DNA of 52,275 nucleotides from an uncultured Verrucomicrobiales bacterium (GTDB lineage: Bacteria; Verrucomicrobiota; Verrucomicrobiia; Verrucomicrobiales; Akkermansiaceae), in the NCBI GenBank assembly GCA_905478925.1, contig CAJQKQ010000018.1, positions 1 through 52,275 on the forward strand, read 5' to 3'. Below are positions 1 through 8,675 of this stretch, piece by piece; within the stretch, counting starts at the first letter, position 1, and every line of letters starts with the position of its first letter. The notes below the pieces were generated by a model. The model was not told the origin of the DNA. It saw only the letters and a list, made by a program, of their open reading frames with translations, and ran no database searches. A program made the translations under genes and the position numbers.

Positions 1-1
1 C

Positions 2-568
2 GACGCAGCTGACCTTGCAGAGGCAACAGCCCGCATCCTCAAGGACATGGAGCTCATGGACGCAGACATTGCCATTCGTGGTGAATTTGCTGCAGCCGAC
101 GCAATTATCCAAGCGGACGTAGATCAGAACGAAGCAGACAGTGACGCAGCAGATGTTGTCCTCGACACAAAAATCAACACCGAGATCAACAGGGCGATTG
201 GCGCTGAGAATGCTCTTGGAGTTCGCATCGACGTTGAAAGGACTGAAAGCATCAACAGGGACATCGCACTCGGCAACCGTATCACTGGCGAGTCCAACTC
301 GCGGATCCGGGCTGACAAACGCCTCCAAGGCAATATCGACGAGAACACTCGCGGTATCGCAATGGTCGCAGCAATGACCAACACCCGCGTTGAAGCAGGC
401 AAGTGCCACGGAATCGACTTCAACATATCTCAGTTCCAGTCGGAGACTGGCTTCGCATTCGGTTACGCCAACCGCGTTAACGAAAACGTTCAGATCCACT
501 GCGCTATCGCATCGACCACCGACTTCGACGAAGCCGTCGGCCGTATCGGTGTTTCTTACCAATGGTAA
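2..568 (+). CDS. YadA-like trimeric autotransporter, C-terminal part (5' end outside window)
   Basis: The reading frame is open to the left edge, so only the last 188 codons are present. The visible part begins with an Ala/Asp/Glu/Arg-rich, strongly heptad-like region (about residues 1-125) that reads as a coiled-coil stalk. The last 45 or so residues alternate hydrophobic and polar residues (GFAFGYANRVNENVQIHCAI) and end in GVSYQW. An aromatic C-terminal residue after a short strand-rich segment is the hallmark of the YadA membrane anchor, which trimerises into an outer-membrane barrel. I infer a surface-exposed trimeric adhesin or stalk protein. The passenger head is not visible, so the ligand is unknown. 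A strong terminator follows 43 bp after the stop. The anchor is rather divergent, so another coiled-coil outer-membrane protein remains possible. Confidence 0.6.
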   Translation, partial: DAADLAEATARILKDMELMDADIAIRGEFAAADAIIQADVDQNEADSDAADVVLDTKINTEINRAIGAENALGVRIDVERTESINRDIALGNRITGESNSRIRADKRLQGNIDENTRGIAMVAAMTNTRVEAGKCHGIDFNISQFQSETGFAFGYANRVNENVQIHCAIASTTDFDEAVGRIGVSYQW

Positions 569-611
569 TGGATCCGGTCTTGCAGAGCTAATCTGACAAG
601 ATCATACTCAC

Positions 612-645
612 AGCCCGCACCGTGAAAGTGGTGCGGGCTTTTTGT
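612..645 (+). terminator. Rho-independent terminator after the autotransporter gene
   Basis: A perfect 10-bp GC-rich stem (AGCCCGCACC / GGTGCGGGCT) with an 8-nt loop is followed by a run of T. It ends the transcript of the upstream gene and separates it from the lipoprotein gene at 673. Confidence 0.9.
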
Positions 646-672
646 TGCCTGAAATCCCGAGCTTTCTAAGAA

Positions 673-1299
673 ATGAGACTGTCACACATCCTCTCGCTAG
701 CCCTCCCTTTGTTGTCGTGTAGCTCCTGCGTTTCCCGCGCACCCACACCGGTTGCGGCACGCGTTACCTTCGGCTACAAAGCCCTTTCCGCGATGCAGGC
801 CAAGGATACCCCTTCGTTCGTGTATGTGTTCCCTCCGCTGCGCAGCAGCCAGGGTGGCAGACCGATCGAGAAATTGATACCGGTCACCTCAGCTAGCGGC
901 GCCATGGAGGAATGGAAAACCTCCTCGGCGCTGTCGATGAATCTGAAACGGAAGATATCCTCCCAGCTCACCACCAGGGGTTACCGGGTTGTGACTTTCG
1001 AGGAGCTGCTTGCCGTCAGGATCCCGTATTCGGTGATCGTTGTCAGCAGCTTTTACACACGCCCGTATGACGTGAAGAACGAGGCGGGTGAAGTGACCGA
1101 CACGGCGACTCTTGTCATGATCAAGGCTTCCTTGTTCGATGCGAACCTTGACCCGAAAACCAAGAAAGACATCATTACGGTGGACGGCCTGACGAAGGTG
1201 CCCGCAGGGAAAGAATTCCCAGGTGTGGTAGACCGCACCATCAGGGAGTCGTTCGGATGGTTTGCCGACAATGCGAACGGGACAACCCTGCTCGACTAG
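673..1299 (+). CDS. Hypothetical lipoprotein
   Basis: This 208-aa protein has an N-terminal signal sequence ending in a lipobox-like LLSCSSC, so it is probably lipidated and held in the envelope. The mature part has no motif I recognise. It is mixed alpha/beta with several strands of hydrophobic residues (for example residues 111-120, IPYSVIVVSS). The following antiporter frame could extend back into the end of this gene, but a later start there avoids the overlap. The gene sits 84 bp before the antiporter and could be co-transcribed with it. Function unknown. Confidence 0.7.
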   Translation: MRLSHILSLALPLLSCSSCVSRAPTPVAARVTFGYKALSAMQAKDTPSFVYVFPPLRSSQGGRPIEKLIPVTSASGAMEEWKTSSALSMNLKRKISSQLTTRGYRVVTFEELLAVRIPYSVIVVSSFYTRPYDVKNEAGEVTDTATLVMIKASLFDANLDPKTKKDIITVDGLTKVPAGKEFPGVVDRTIRESFGWFADNANGTTLLD

Positions 1300-1382
1300 A
1301 GGTTCAGGATTTCGCCGGCCGCATTATTGAGATCGTTGGTCGGGATCCCCCCATACGTGTTTCCTCGGGATACCAGTTGCAA

Positions 1383-3233
1383 ATGTCACCACTCACCTAT
1401 CTCACCCTGATCCTCGCCCTCGGCGTTGCGGCGCAGTGGATCGCATGGAAATTCAAGCTTCCATCCATTCTCCTGCTGCTCGGCTTCGGATTTGCTCTCG
1501 GGCAGTTTTCCGGTGTCAGGATTGATGACTTCCTCGCTCCGGGTGATGGCCATACCAGCCCGCTTCTATCTGCGGTCGGTTTGTTTGTGGCGATCATCTT
1601 GTTCGAGGGTGGGCTCACGCTGAAATTCTCAGAGCTCAAGGTCTCCGGCCTACCCATATTGCGCCTCTGCACCGTCGCGGTCGCATTTTCCTGTGCTCTG
1701 ACCACCGTGTTCATGATGTACGGGTTGGGCTACGACATCCGTATCGCCGCTCTGATCGGATGCATCCTTACCGTCACCGGCCCGACTGTGATCGCGCCGC
1801 TGCTTCGGCACGTGAACCCGACCCGCAAGATGGGCTCGATCGTGAAATGGGAGGGCATTGTCGTCGATCCCATCGGTGCAATCCTTGCGGTTCTGGTTTT
1901 CAAGATCGCAATCGCCGGGAACCTCGCCGCGGCGCAGATCGAAACCCTGCAAGCGATCGGCATCATGCTCGCGGTCGGCGTGATCGGTGCCCTGGTTCTC
2001 GCGAAGGGTGTGGAACTGCTGCTGCGTCACCACCTCGTCCCAGATTACCTGCAGCCGGTTTTCCTGCTGGCCGTCGTTGCCATGGCCTTCACCGGCTCGA
2101 ACATGATCGAAAAAGAGGCGGGGCTGCTCACCGTCACGGTTCTGGGCATCGCCCTTGCGAACCAGCGCTCTGTCTCGGTCAAACACATCCTGGAGTTCAA
2201 AGAGAACCTCCGTATCCTGATCATCTCCATCCTTTTCATCATTCTCTCCGGCCGGATTTCCGCAGCGGAACTGCACGGAGTACTGGCAAAAGGCCTCTAC
2301 CTACTGGCTTTCCTCGTTCTGATCGGCAGGCCTCTCTCGGTATTCGGTTCCCTCATTTTCTCGAAATACACCAGCCTGAAGGAGCGCACCTTTCTCGCTT
2401 TCCTGGCACCCCGAGGGATTGTCGCTGCGGCTGTCACTTCCATTTTCGCGCTCGAGTTCGAGGAAGCGGCAGCCGCCGGCAGCTTCGGGGCTGAGCTTTC
2501 GCCCGTGATTCTCGCCCAATCCAGGGAACTCGTCGCGCTTGTTTTCCTGATCATCGTCGGCACCGTTCTGATCTACGGTCTCGGGGCGACGCCGCTCGCC
2601 CGCCGGCTCGGCCTCGCCGCGAAGAACGTTTCCGGCATCCTTTTCGCGGGAGCGGATCCATGGGCACGCCTGGCGGCGAAGTGCCTGCATGACGACGGTC
2701 ATCGGGTGCTGTTGCTCGACACAAATTACCCGAACATTTCCGCCGCAAAGATGCTCGGGCTAGAGGCGCAGCGTGCAAATATTCTCTCGGAGTTCGCTGA
2801 GGAGGAACTCGACCTCAACGGCATCGGAACGCTGGTGGCTGGGACGACGAACGACGAGGTCAACTCGATGGCGGCACAGCGCTTCATTCACCAGTTCAGC
2901 CGGGCGGGGGTATGGCAACTGGCGCCTGCGGAACTGGAAGGCCATCACCGCAAATCGATCGCCGATGAGATCCGCAGCCAGAACTTGTTCGTGAACCGCC
3001 CGAACCACGCACTGCTTTCGAAGATCGTCGCAGAGGGCGGTCAGATGAAAAAATCGCAGATGACTGAGCAATTCGATTTTGAGACGTTTCTCGAAACTTA
3101 TCCGAGCTCCCTCGTGATGTTCTTCGCGGACTCCAAAGGCCTGCGCCCTGCGCCACCGGAGCCTGGCAAAGTTTCCGCAGGAACCAATGTCTACGCGCTG
3201 ATTCCTAAGGACGAGCTGCCGCCGGCTACCTGA
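1383..3233 (+). CDS. CPA1-family Na+/H+ antiporter with C-terminal RCK/TrkA-N domain
   Basis: The 616-aa inner-membrane protein begins with about 12 hydrophobic segments typical of the sodium/proton exchanger fold (residues 1-400), including LFEGGLTL and GPTVIAPLLR, which are characteristic of NhaP/CPA1 exchangers. After residue 405 comes a soluble Rossmann-like region resembling a TrkA-N (RCK) domain (GILFAGADPWARLAA ... VLLLDTN), which in this family binds nucleotide and gates transport. It is expected to exchange cytoplasmic Na+ or K+ for protons for pH and salt homeostasis. The frame is open from 1257, but an ATG at 1383 gives a normal membrane-embedded N-terminus and avoids overlap with the lipoprotein gene. 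It converges on the TetR gene, whose stop lies 6 bp beyond. Confidence 0.88.
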   Translation: MSPLTYLTLILALGVAAQWIAWKFKLPSILLLLGFGFALGQFSGVRIDDFLAPGDGHTSPLLSAVGLFVAIILFEGGLTLKFSELKVSGLPILRLCTVAVAFSCALTTVFMMYGLGYDIRIAALIGCILTVTGPTVIAPLLRHVNPTRKMGSIVKWEGIVVDPIGAILAVLVFKIAIAGNLAAAQIETLQAIGIMLAVGVIGALVLAKGVELLLRHHLVPDYLQPVFLLAVVAMAFTGSNMIEKEAGLLTVTVLGIALANQRSVSVKHILEFKENLRILIISILFIILSGRISAAELHGVLAKGLYLLAFLVLIGRPLSVFGSLIFSKYTSLKERTFLAFLAPRGIVAAAVTSIFALEFEEAAAAGSFGAELSPVILAQSRELVALVFLIIVGTVLIYGLGATPLARRLGLAAKNVSGILFAGADPWARLAAKCLHDDGHRVLLLDTNYPNISAAKMLGLEAQRANILSEFAEEELDLNGIGTLVAGTTNDEVNSMAAQRFIHQFSRAGVWQLAPAELEGHHRKSIADEIRSQNLFVNRPNHALLSKIVAEGGQMKKSQMTEQFDFETFLETYPSSLVMFFADSKGLRPAPPEPGKVSAGTNVYALIPKDELPPAT

Positions 3234-3239
3234 CCTTGC

Positions 3240-3875
3240 TCAGAGATCGAAAAGCATACCCTGAGGATCCTCTTTCTTTTCCCGTGAAACTCCCGCAGCG
3301 GCAAGCCCGCGGATTCCGAAAGCAATCCAGTCTTCCAGCAATGCGGCCATTTTTCCCGTATCCGCCTCGGTGATGAGGGATTGCGCGATGCCGGCTTCGA
3401 AGAATGCCCAATCCTCTGTCTTCGTCTTGTCCGACCGCGTCATTGCGTCAAAGTAGCAAGCACCCACATCGCGCCTCGCCGCAGCGAGCAAGGGCGGCAT
3501 GGCCTCATCGGCAAGTGCGAGAATACGACCGGCAAGCCGGGAGAAAAGGCGCTCTTCCATGCCGAGGGCGGTTGCTGTTAGTGGCAGTGCGGCCACATAG
3601 GCTCGGATCAAAGCTTCGGCAGGAGCTGACTTTCCCAGGCTCCCGAGAGCCTGTGTGCGTTCCACGCACAGGGGTTCCAAGATGCGAGAGATCACCAAAT
3701 CCATGAGACCCTCGCGGCTGCCGAAGTGATAATTGACAGCCGCCACATTGGCACCAGCGGCACCGGTGATATCCCGTATGGAAACGGACGCAAACCCATC
3801 GCGGGCCACCAGCAGCTCGGCGGCATCCAACAATTTTCTCTTCGCTCCGCTTTCGGGCACTTTTGTCGCACGCAC
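3240..3875 (-). CDS. TetR/AcrR-family transcriptional regulator
   Basis: The 211-aa protein carries a canonical TetR N-terminal helix-turn-helix (about residues 11-57), with the signature GFASVSIRDITGAAGANVAAVNYHF broken here by no gaps. The all-helical C-terminal domain, with a conserved region around residues 100-130, should bind an effector or mediate dimerisation. It is transcribed divergently from the glutathione peroxidase gene, with a 262-bp space holding a promoter-like sequence and a long hairpin. It may therefore control itself, or the peroxidase, but no operator palindrome can be assigned with confidence. The resemblance of the C-terminal half to the CerR/YbiH group is an impression, not a proven assignment. 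Confidence 0.88.
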   Translation of the reverse strand: MRATKVPESGAKRKLLDAAELLVARDGFASVSIRDITGAAGANVAAVNYHFGSREGLMDLVISRILEPLCVERTQALGSLGKSAPAEALIRAYVAALPLTATALGMEERLFSRLAGRILALADEAMPPLLAAARRDVGACYFDAMTRSDKTKTEDWAFFEAGIAQSLITEADTGKMAALLEDWIAFGIRGLAAAGVSREKKEDPQGMLFDL

Positions 3876-3935
3876 CTCTATATGCCAAGCCTCTCCCGCA
3901 CCTTTGTCAACTCCCGACCCTACGCGATCACGGGG

Positions 3936-3963
3936 TTGTCAGGGGCAGAAATATGGTTAGAAT
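3936..3963 (+). promoter_or_regulatory. Possible sigma70 promoter upstream of gpx
   Basis: TTGTCA, a 16-bp spacer and TAGAAT give a reasonable sigma70-like promoter pointing towards the peroxidase gene. The start of transcription would be near 3970, leaving a leader of about 165 nt that contains the hairpin at 4004-4042. Confidence 0.35.
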
Positions 3964-4003
3964 AGTAGGCGTGTAAGGGATAGCACATAGCCCCCCAAAG
4001 GGC

Positions 4004-4046
4004 CCAAGGGCGCCGGAAATTCAAGGGATCCGGCGCCCTTGGTTTG
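4004..4046 (+). other. Long perfect hairpin in the leader of gpx (attenuator, terminator or small RNA end)
   Basis: A 14-bp perfect stem (CCAAGGGCGCCGGA / TCCGGCGCCCTTGG) with an 11-nt loop is followed by TTTG. It sits between two divergent genes, where an ordinary terminator is not expected. It may attenuate gpx transcription or end a short RNA of about 75 nt starting at the promoter near 3936-3963. Confidence 0.6.
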
Positions 4047-4137
4047 TACTGGTGTAAGGAAAACGGATGCAGCAGCAGTGCAGGGTCTCCGGCGGTTTCC
4101 CAACTTGCCAGCGGGAGAAGGCGGGGTAGCTTACTGC

Positions 4138-4674
4138 ATGCTTTACAGAATCATCATTCCAGCTGTCGTCCTTGCTTCCTCAGCCTTCGCCGCGGACATC
4201 ACCAAAATTTCATTCGAAAACGCCGCCAGCGAGAAGACAAGTCTCGCGGATTTCAAGGGCAAGGCCGTGCTTCTCGTGAACGTCGCCTCGAAGTGCGGCT
4301 TCACCAAGCAGTATGAAGGGCTTCAGAAGCTCTATGAGGAGAAGAAGGACGGAGGGCTGGTGATACTCGGCTTCCCTTGCAACGACTTCGGCGGCCAGGA
4401 GCCGGGCACGATCGAGGAGATCCAGACTTTCTGCAAATCGAAGTACGGTGTGACCTTCCCGATTATGGCGAAGATCCACGTCAAAGGTGATGAGCAACAT
4501 AAGCTCTACGAGGCGCTCACCGGTCCTGGCGGGGCGTTTCCGGGCAATGTGAAATGGAATTTCAGCAAGATCCTCATCGATAAGAATGGCAAGCCGGTTG
4601 CCAGGTTTGGATCCGCAACCAAGCCCGACAGCGCAGAGCTTGCAAAGGCGATTACTGATGCCTTGGCCGGATAA
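4138..4674 (+). CDS. gpx: Glutathione peroxidase family protein, exported
   Basis: The 178-aa protein has a short cleavable signal peptide (MLYRIIIPAVVLASSAFAA) and a complete thioredoxin-fold peroxidase domain. The peroxidatic cysteine lies in NVASKCGFTKQYEGL; it is cysteine, not selenocysteine. The second conserved block LGFPCNDFGGQEPG holds the catalytic Gln and the usual second Cys, and WNFSKILIDKNGK provides the catalytic Trp and Asn. The family reduces hydrogen peroxide and lipid hydroperoxides, and bacterial Cys-type members usually use thioredoxin rather than glutathione. The signal peptide places it in the periplasm. The ATG at 4138 was chosen because the longer frame starting at 4039 would run through the hairpin and lacks family similarity. 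Confidence 0.93.
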   Translation: MLYRIIIPAVVLASSAFAADITKISFENAASEKTSLADFKGKAVLLVNVASKCGFTKQYEGLQKLYEEKKDGGLVILGFPCNDFGGQEPGTIEEIQTFCKSKYGVTFPIMAKIHVKGDEQHKLYEALTGPGGAFPGNVKWNFSKILIDKNGKPVARFGSATKPDSAELAKAITDALAG

Positions 4675-4744
4675 AAAGCCGATTGCGTTGAAACACAGTG
4701 GTCGCTAATCTTAGCGTTAGATCAAACGAAACCGAACGAGTTCT

Positions 4745-4912
4745 ATGAAATCAAAAATCAGTATCCGCCGCCTCGCACTTTTCTCCACGGCAGCCCTTGC
4801 GCTGCTCGGCCTCTCATCCTGCCTGCCTCTGGCCGCAGGTGCCGCTGCCGGTTATATCGCGCATGATGAGGGCTACCGGGTTACGAATCCGATCAAGAAA
4901 GTTGAGGACTAG
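4745..4912 (+). CDS. Small lipoprotein (55 aa)
   Basis: A 55-codon gene with a positively charged start (MKSKISIRR), a hydrophobic stretch and a lipobox (GLSSC at residues 22-26). Only 29 residues follow the lipidated cysteine, beginning with an Ala/Gly-rich stretch (AAGAAAGYI), so the product is a tiny envelope lipoprotein. It begins 70 bp after gpx and could share its transcript. I recognise no family and infer only its location. Confidence 0.6.
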   Translation: MKSKISIRRLALFSTAALALLGLSSCLPLAAGAAAGYIAHDEGYRVTNPIKKVED

Positions 4913-5029
4913 TGCTCTTTCAGGACGAAATTTTAGGGTAAAAGGAAGTCTGCCTGATTGGAGCCGTCCACGGGTATTGGAGACTCGAAAGCTTGCTCTC
5001 CAGAAACGTCACCTTCGCAGCCGGACGCA

Positions 5030-5101
5030 GGAACGCACGACTCCAGTCGCGCAGGGTGCCGCTCCAAAGAAGTGACCTGCGCGACTGGAGTCGCGCGTTC
5101 C
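5030..5101. repeat. Imperfect 26-bp inverted repeat (REP-like hairpin)
   Basis: The arms 5030-5055 and 5076-5101 are reverse complements with one mismatch and are separated by 20 bp. They share the core GCGACTGGAGTCGCGCG, itself nearly palindromic. A similar core (GACTCCGGTCGCGCAGG) occurs just inside the 3' end of the P-type ATPase gene near 26309. The rest of the 260-bp gap between the small lipoprotein and the operon end holds no gene that I can support. Confidence 0.75.
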
Positions 5102-5172
5102 GCAAGCTGGCGCTAGTGAGGGTGCCATAAGTTTGAGGCCTGACAGGGCACTAGGTTTCCCGTAGTTGCTTT

Positions 5173-6465
5173 TCAGAGCGCCTTGATGGCGTCCATGATG
5201 CGGTCGGTGAGGGCTTGGTAGCCTTCCTTGCCAGAATAGGATTTCAGCTCCTCCGGGGAGAGGATAATGGGCTTGCCGACTTTCACGGTGATACGTGCGA
5301 GTGTGACTTTTCCGGTACCCCGTGGCAGCGCTTTGTCGGCGCCGAAGATTCGCACCGGTTGGATGGGAACGCCTGCTTTTGCAGCGATCATGCCGACCCC
5401 GGCGGCGGCCTCTCCAATTTTCCCGTCGAGTGTCCGCGCACCTTCGGGGAAAACCAGCACCCGCCAGCCCTGCTTGAGTTTCCTGATCACCGTCTTGATT
5501 GATCCCATGTCCGGCCTGTCCTGATCGACGGGGATGGCATTCCACTGCGGGTAAAGCCATTTTCCGATACCCTTGAAGAGCGTCTTGCGGGCGAAGAACA
5601 CCATCTCGGTTTTGTAGAGGTTTCCAATCAGCGGCGGATCGAGGAAGCTCTGGTGGTTCGAGGCGACTAGCACCGGCCCGGATTTGATCAAGTTCTCATC
5701 GCCGATGATACGCAGACCGAAGAGCGTGCGGTATGAGGCACCAAAGGCCATCCATCCGAGCCAGTAGATCCAGCGCATCGGGATGTGCGGTTCTTCGGAG
5801 AGCTCCGGGGGTAGTGTTCCGTGAAGCGGGAAACCCTGTCCCTTGAGAATGGAAACGGCGGCCTCTACGACGCCCTCGACGGTGAGTTTCGAAGTGTCCA
5901 GAACGGTTGCACCATCGGCGACCTTGAGCGGCGCTGTAGTTCGTGAGCTGTCCGCAGCGTCGCGTTTTTCCACGGAATCTTCTTCCCCGTCATCGGAGCG
6001 GCGGCTGTTTCTCACTGAGGGATCCGCATCGATGTAGATCTTGAAAGGGGTGTTCGGGAAAACCACGGAGCCGATGTCACGTCCCTCCATGACGACATGT
6101 GTGCGCTGCAGGTAATCGCGCTGGAGGCGAACCAGTTTCTCACGTACCTGCGGGATCGCCGAGACCGTGGAGACGTTGGCATTGATTTCTGGGTTGCGGA
6201 GGAAAGGTGTGGGGTCTCCATCATCGATCCGTATCGTTGAGAGAACTCCGTCTCTTCCGCAGACGATGTTCATTTTGCCGAGGCTCTCGGCAACTGCCGC
6301 CGAGTCCTTGGGGTCGATTTTTTCCGAAAGAATTTTCCAGGTGACTGCCCGGTACATCGCACCTGAGTTCACCATCACGAGCCCTAACTTCTCTGCAAGT
6401 GTTCGTGCGAGAGTGCTTTTCCCGGAGGCTGCCGGCCCGTCGATGGCAATGGCGTGGTAGGTCAT
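5173..6465 (-). CDS. cmk: Bifunctional cytidylate kinase / 1-acylglycerol-3-phosphate acyltransferase fusion
   Basis: This 430-aa protein joins two complete enzymes. Residues 1-215 are cytidylate kinase: P-loop GPAASGKST, NSGAMYRAVTW and MEGRDIGSVVFP, which phosphorylates (d)CMP. Residues 235-430 are a PlsC-type acyltransferase with the catalytic NHQSFLDPP (His271 and Asp276 of the HX4D motif) and FPEGAR, which makes phosphatidic acid from lysophosphatidate at the membrane. A short hydrophobic linker (IYWLGWMAFGASYRTLFG) would anchor the second half. It is the last gene of the tyrA-aroA-cmk operon and its ATG overlaps the aroA stop by four bases (ATGA), implying translational coupling. There is no internal stop or gap, so the fusion looks genuine. 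How the two activities benefit from fusion is unknown. Confidence 0.92.
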   Translation of the reverse strand: MTYHAIAIDGPAASGKSTLARTLAEKLGLVMVNSGAMYRAVTWKILSEKIDPKDSAAVAESLGKMNIVCGRDGVLSTIRIDDGDPTPFLRNPEINANVSTVSAIPQVREKLVRLQRDYLQRTHVVMEGRDIGSVVFPNTPFKIYIDADPSVRNSRRSDDGEEDSVEKRDAADSSRTTAPLKVADGATVLDTSKLTVEGVVEAAVSILKGQGFPLHGTLPPELSEEPHIPMRWIYWLGWMAFGASYRTLFGLRIIGDENLIKSGPVLVASNHQSFLDPPLIGNLYKTEMVFFARKTLFKGIGKWLYPQWNAIPVDQDRPDMGSIKTVIRKLKQGWRVLVFPEGARTLDGKIGEAAAGVGMIAAKAGVPIQPVRIFGADKALPRGTGKVTLARITVKVGKPIILSPEELKSYSGKEGYQALTDRIMDAIKAL

Positions 6466-7811
6466 GGTGCTGTCGTCGGGAGAATGAAATCTGCCGGGTT
6501 TCTCCGCTCGCTGCGGATGGCCTCAAGATGGTGTGCGAAGCCGGGATAGGAGGTGTTGATGCAGTCGGTGCCGTGGATGACCGTCTCGCCCTTGGCGAAA
6601 AGCCCTGCGATGGAGAACGCCATGGCGATGCGGTGGTCGCCGTGGGATTCGATGGACGCCGCTTTTAGGCGGCTGCCGCCGTGTATCGTCATCCCGTCCT
6701 CGAACTCCTCGACATCGACACCCATTTTACGGAGATTTTCGACGGTCGTGGTGATGCGATCGGTTTCCTTCACGCGGAGCTCGCGGGCGTTGCGGATGTG
6801 GGTTTGGCCTTTTGCCAAAGCGGCGGCAACGGCGATTACAGGGATCTCATCGATCAGGTTGGGGATTTCCTCCGGCAGCAGGGTGGTGCCGGTGAGCGGT
6901 GCGCCGTGGATCTCGATGTTGCCGATCGGCTCGCCGTTCTTGCTGTGCACGGTTTCCGTCATATGGGCGCCCATGCGGCCAAGAACTTTAAGGATGGCGG
7001 TGCGGGTCGGGTTCAGGCCGACGTCCTTGATCAGCAGGCGAGAACCTTCTAGCGCGGCGGCGGCCACGAGCCAGAAAGCGGCGGATGAAATATCGCCGGG
7101 AACGGAGAAATCGCAGGATTCCGGCATCTGGCCACCGGGCAGGCTAATCTTGTTATCCTGTGTGCGGCAGGAAACTCGGAAAGCGGCGAACATACGCTCC
7201 GTGTGATCTCTTGTAACCGCAGGCTGGATGACAGAGGTGGTGCCTTCGGTGAATAGGCCTGCCAGCAGCACGGCGCTTTTTACCTGCGCGGAAGCGACCG
7301 GCATCTCGTAGCTGATAGGCTTGAGCTTGCTGCCGTGGATTTTCAGCGGTGCGCAACCGGGCTTCTCACCAAGCGTTTCAAAGTTCGCGCCCATTTCCGC
7401 GAGCGGCACCGTGATCCGGCCCATCGGGCGGGAGGACAGCGAGGCGTCGCCGAACAGCTCCGAGGTGAAATCCTGCCCCGCCAGCAGACCCGCCAGCAGG
7501 CGCATTCCGGTGCCGGCGTTGCCGCAATCGATGGGCGCTTCCGGAGCGGCGAGTTTCATCGAGCGGCCGTGGATGCGGAGTTTCGTTGGGCCGTAGCCTT
7601 CGAGTTTCTCGATCACATCGAAACGAGCGCCGAGCGCCCGCATAGCCTTGAGCGTGTTGAGGCAATCCTCGCTGGGGAGGAAATTCGAGATCTCGCAGGT
7701 GCCGTTCGAGAGACCGCCGAGTATTGCGGCACGGTGGGAAATGCTCTTGTCCCCGGGCACGCTGAACTCGGCATGCAGCGAGGAGATGGCTTTGACGCGT
7801 AGGGTGGACAT
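6462..7811 (-). CDS. aroA: 3-phosphoshikimate 1-carboxyvinyltransferase (EPSP synthase)
   Basis: The 449-aa protein matches the bacterial enzyme over its length. The N-terminal PGDKSISHRAAILGGLSNG binds shikimate-3-phosphate, GNAGTGMRLLAGLLAGQ is the PEP/glyphosate loop, and the C-terminal RVKETDRI and SHGDHRIAMAFSIAG blocks complete the active site. It catalyses the sixth step of the shikimate pathway, condensing shikimate-3-phosphate with PEP in the cytoplasm. It begins 18 bp after tyrA stops and its own stop overlaps the start of cmk-plsC, so the three genes form one operon. The pairing of aroA with cmk is widespread in bacteria. Confidence 0.96.
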   Translation of the reverse strand: MSTLRVKAISSLHAEFSVPGDKSISHRAAILGGLSNGTCEISNFLPSEDCLNTLKAMRALGARFDVIEKLEGYGPTKLRIHGRSMKLAAPEAPIDCGNAGTGMRLLAGLLAGQDFTSELFGDASLSSRPMGRITVPLAEMGANFETLGEKPGCAPLKIHGSKLKPISYEMPVASAQVKSAVLLAGLFTEGTTSVIQPAVTRDHTERMFAAFRVSCRTQDNKISLPGGQMPESCDFSVPGDISSAAFWLVAAAALEGSRLLIKDVGLNPTRTAILKVLGRMGAHMTETVHSKNGEPIGNIEIHGAPLTGTTLLPEEIPNLIDEIPVIAVAAALAKGQTHIRNARELRVKETDRITTTVENLRKMGVDVEEFEDGMTIHGGSRLKAASIESHGDHRIAMAFSIAGLFAKGETVIHGTDCINTSYPGFAHHLEAIRSERRNPADFILPTTAP

Positions 7812-7829
7812 GGATCGTTTCTGGGAAAG

Positions 7830-8675
7830 TTATTTCAGGGTGTCACGGAGCGCCTTGGCTTCGGCAAGCCAGTGCTGCGCAAGTTCTTGGTCGGGCTTTT
7901 CGAGCGTGGCAAGGATTTCACGCAGTTCCGCGATGGTTTCCCTGAGAGCAGGGATCACTGCTTCGCGGTTCTCGGTGAGGATTTCCGCCCACATCTCCGG
8001 ATTTCCGGATGCAATGCGGGTGGTATCGCGGAGTCCACCGCCGCCGAATTTCCCGGCAGAGGTATCGCGGAGCGCAGTTTTCGCCGTCGCTGCTGAGACA
8101 AGGTGGGGAAGGTGGCTGATCCTCGCAACGAGTTGGTCATGATTTCCGGCAGACATCCAAGCGGTCCTGCAGCCGAGGGATCTCCAGAACAGCTCCAGGT
8201 GCTCCATCAACTCATCGGGAACTTCGGACTCGTGAGTGAGAATACACGCGGCTTTCTGAAAAAGATCGGCTTTTGCCGCAGTGAGGCCGTTGCGCTCGGA
8301 GCCTGCCATGGGGTGGCTACCGATGAACGGATTGCCCGATTTTCCCAAGATCGGTGCCAGCGAATCATGAACCGCCTGTTTCACTGATCCGACATCGGTG
8401 ACCACGCAGTCGGCGGGAAGCCCGGCTTCGATGGCTGCGGTAAGGAGGGCGGGCATCGCGCCGACGGGCACCGCAAGGATGAGTAGGTCGGCTTCGGAAA
8501 CGGCTTCCGTGAGATTGGAAGTGGCATTGCCGATGCCGAACGCTTTCGCTGATCCGACGGCCTCGGGCTTTCTGAACCAAAGTCGAACATCGGCCTTTCC
8601 ATGCAGGGCGAGAGCAATGGATCCACCCAGCAAGCCGCCGCCCAGGATGGTGATACGTTGGAAGGATGTGCTCAT
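7830..8675 (-). CDS. tyrA: Prephenate dehydrogenase
   Basis: The 281-aa protein opens with a Rossmann nucleotide-binding motif (ILGGGLLGGSIALAL), followed by the catalytic-histidine motif GSHPMAGSE and the helix HLPHLVSAA typical of TyrA. It converts prephenate to 4-hydroxyphenylpyruvate, the tyrosine branch of aromatic biosynthesis, using NAD(P)+. There is no fused chorismate mutase or ACT domain, so feedback control must reside elsewhere. The first gene of the operon with aroA and cmk-plsC. I chose the ATG at 8675. A TTG in frame at 8693 would lie inside the loop of a strong hairpin. That hairpin's T-run ends directly at the ATG, which is unusual and may make it an attenuator. Confidence 0.93.
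   Translation of the reverse strand: MSTSFQRITILGGGLLGGSIALALHGKADVRLWFRKPEAVGSAKAFGIGNATSNLTEAVSEADLLILAVPVGAMPALLTAAIEAGLPADCVVTDVGSVKQAVHDSLAPILGKSGNPFIGSHPMAGSERNGLTAAKADLFQKAACILTHESEVPDELMEHLELFWRSLGCRTAWMSAGNHDQLVARISHLPHLVSAATAKTALRDTSAGKFGGGGLRDTTRIASGNPEMWAEILTENREAVIPALRETIAELREILATLEKPDQELAQHWLAEAKALRDTLK

Noticed and set aside
1257..1382. Longer N-terminus for the antiporter
   Set aside because: It would overlap the lipoprotein gene and adds 42 hydrophilic residues in front of the first membrane helix.
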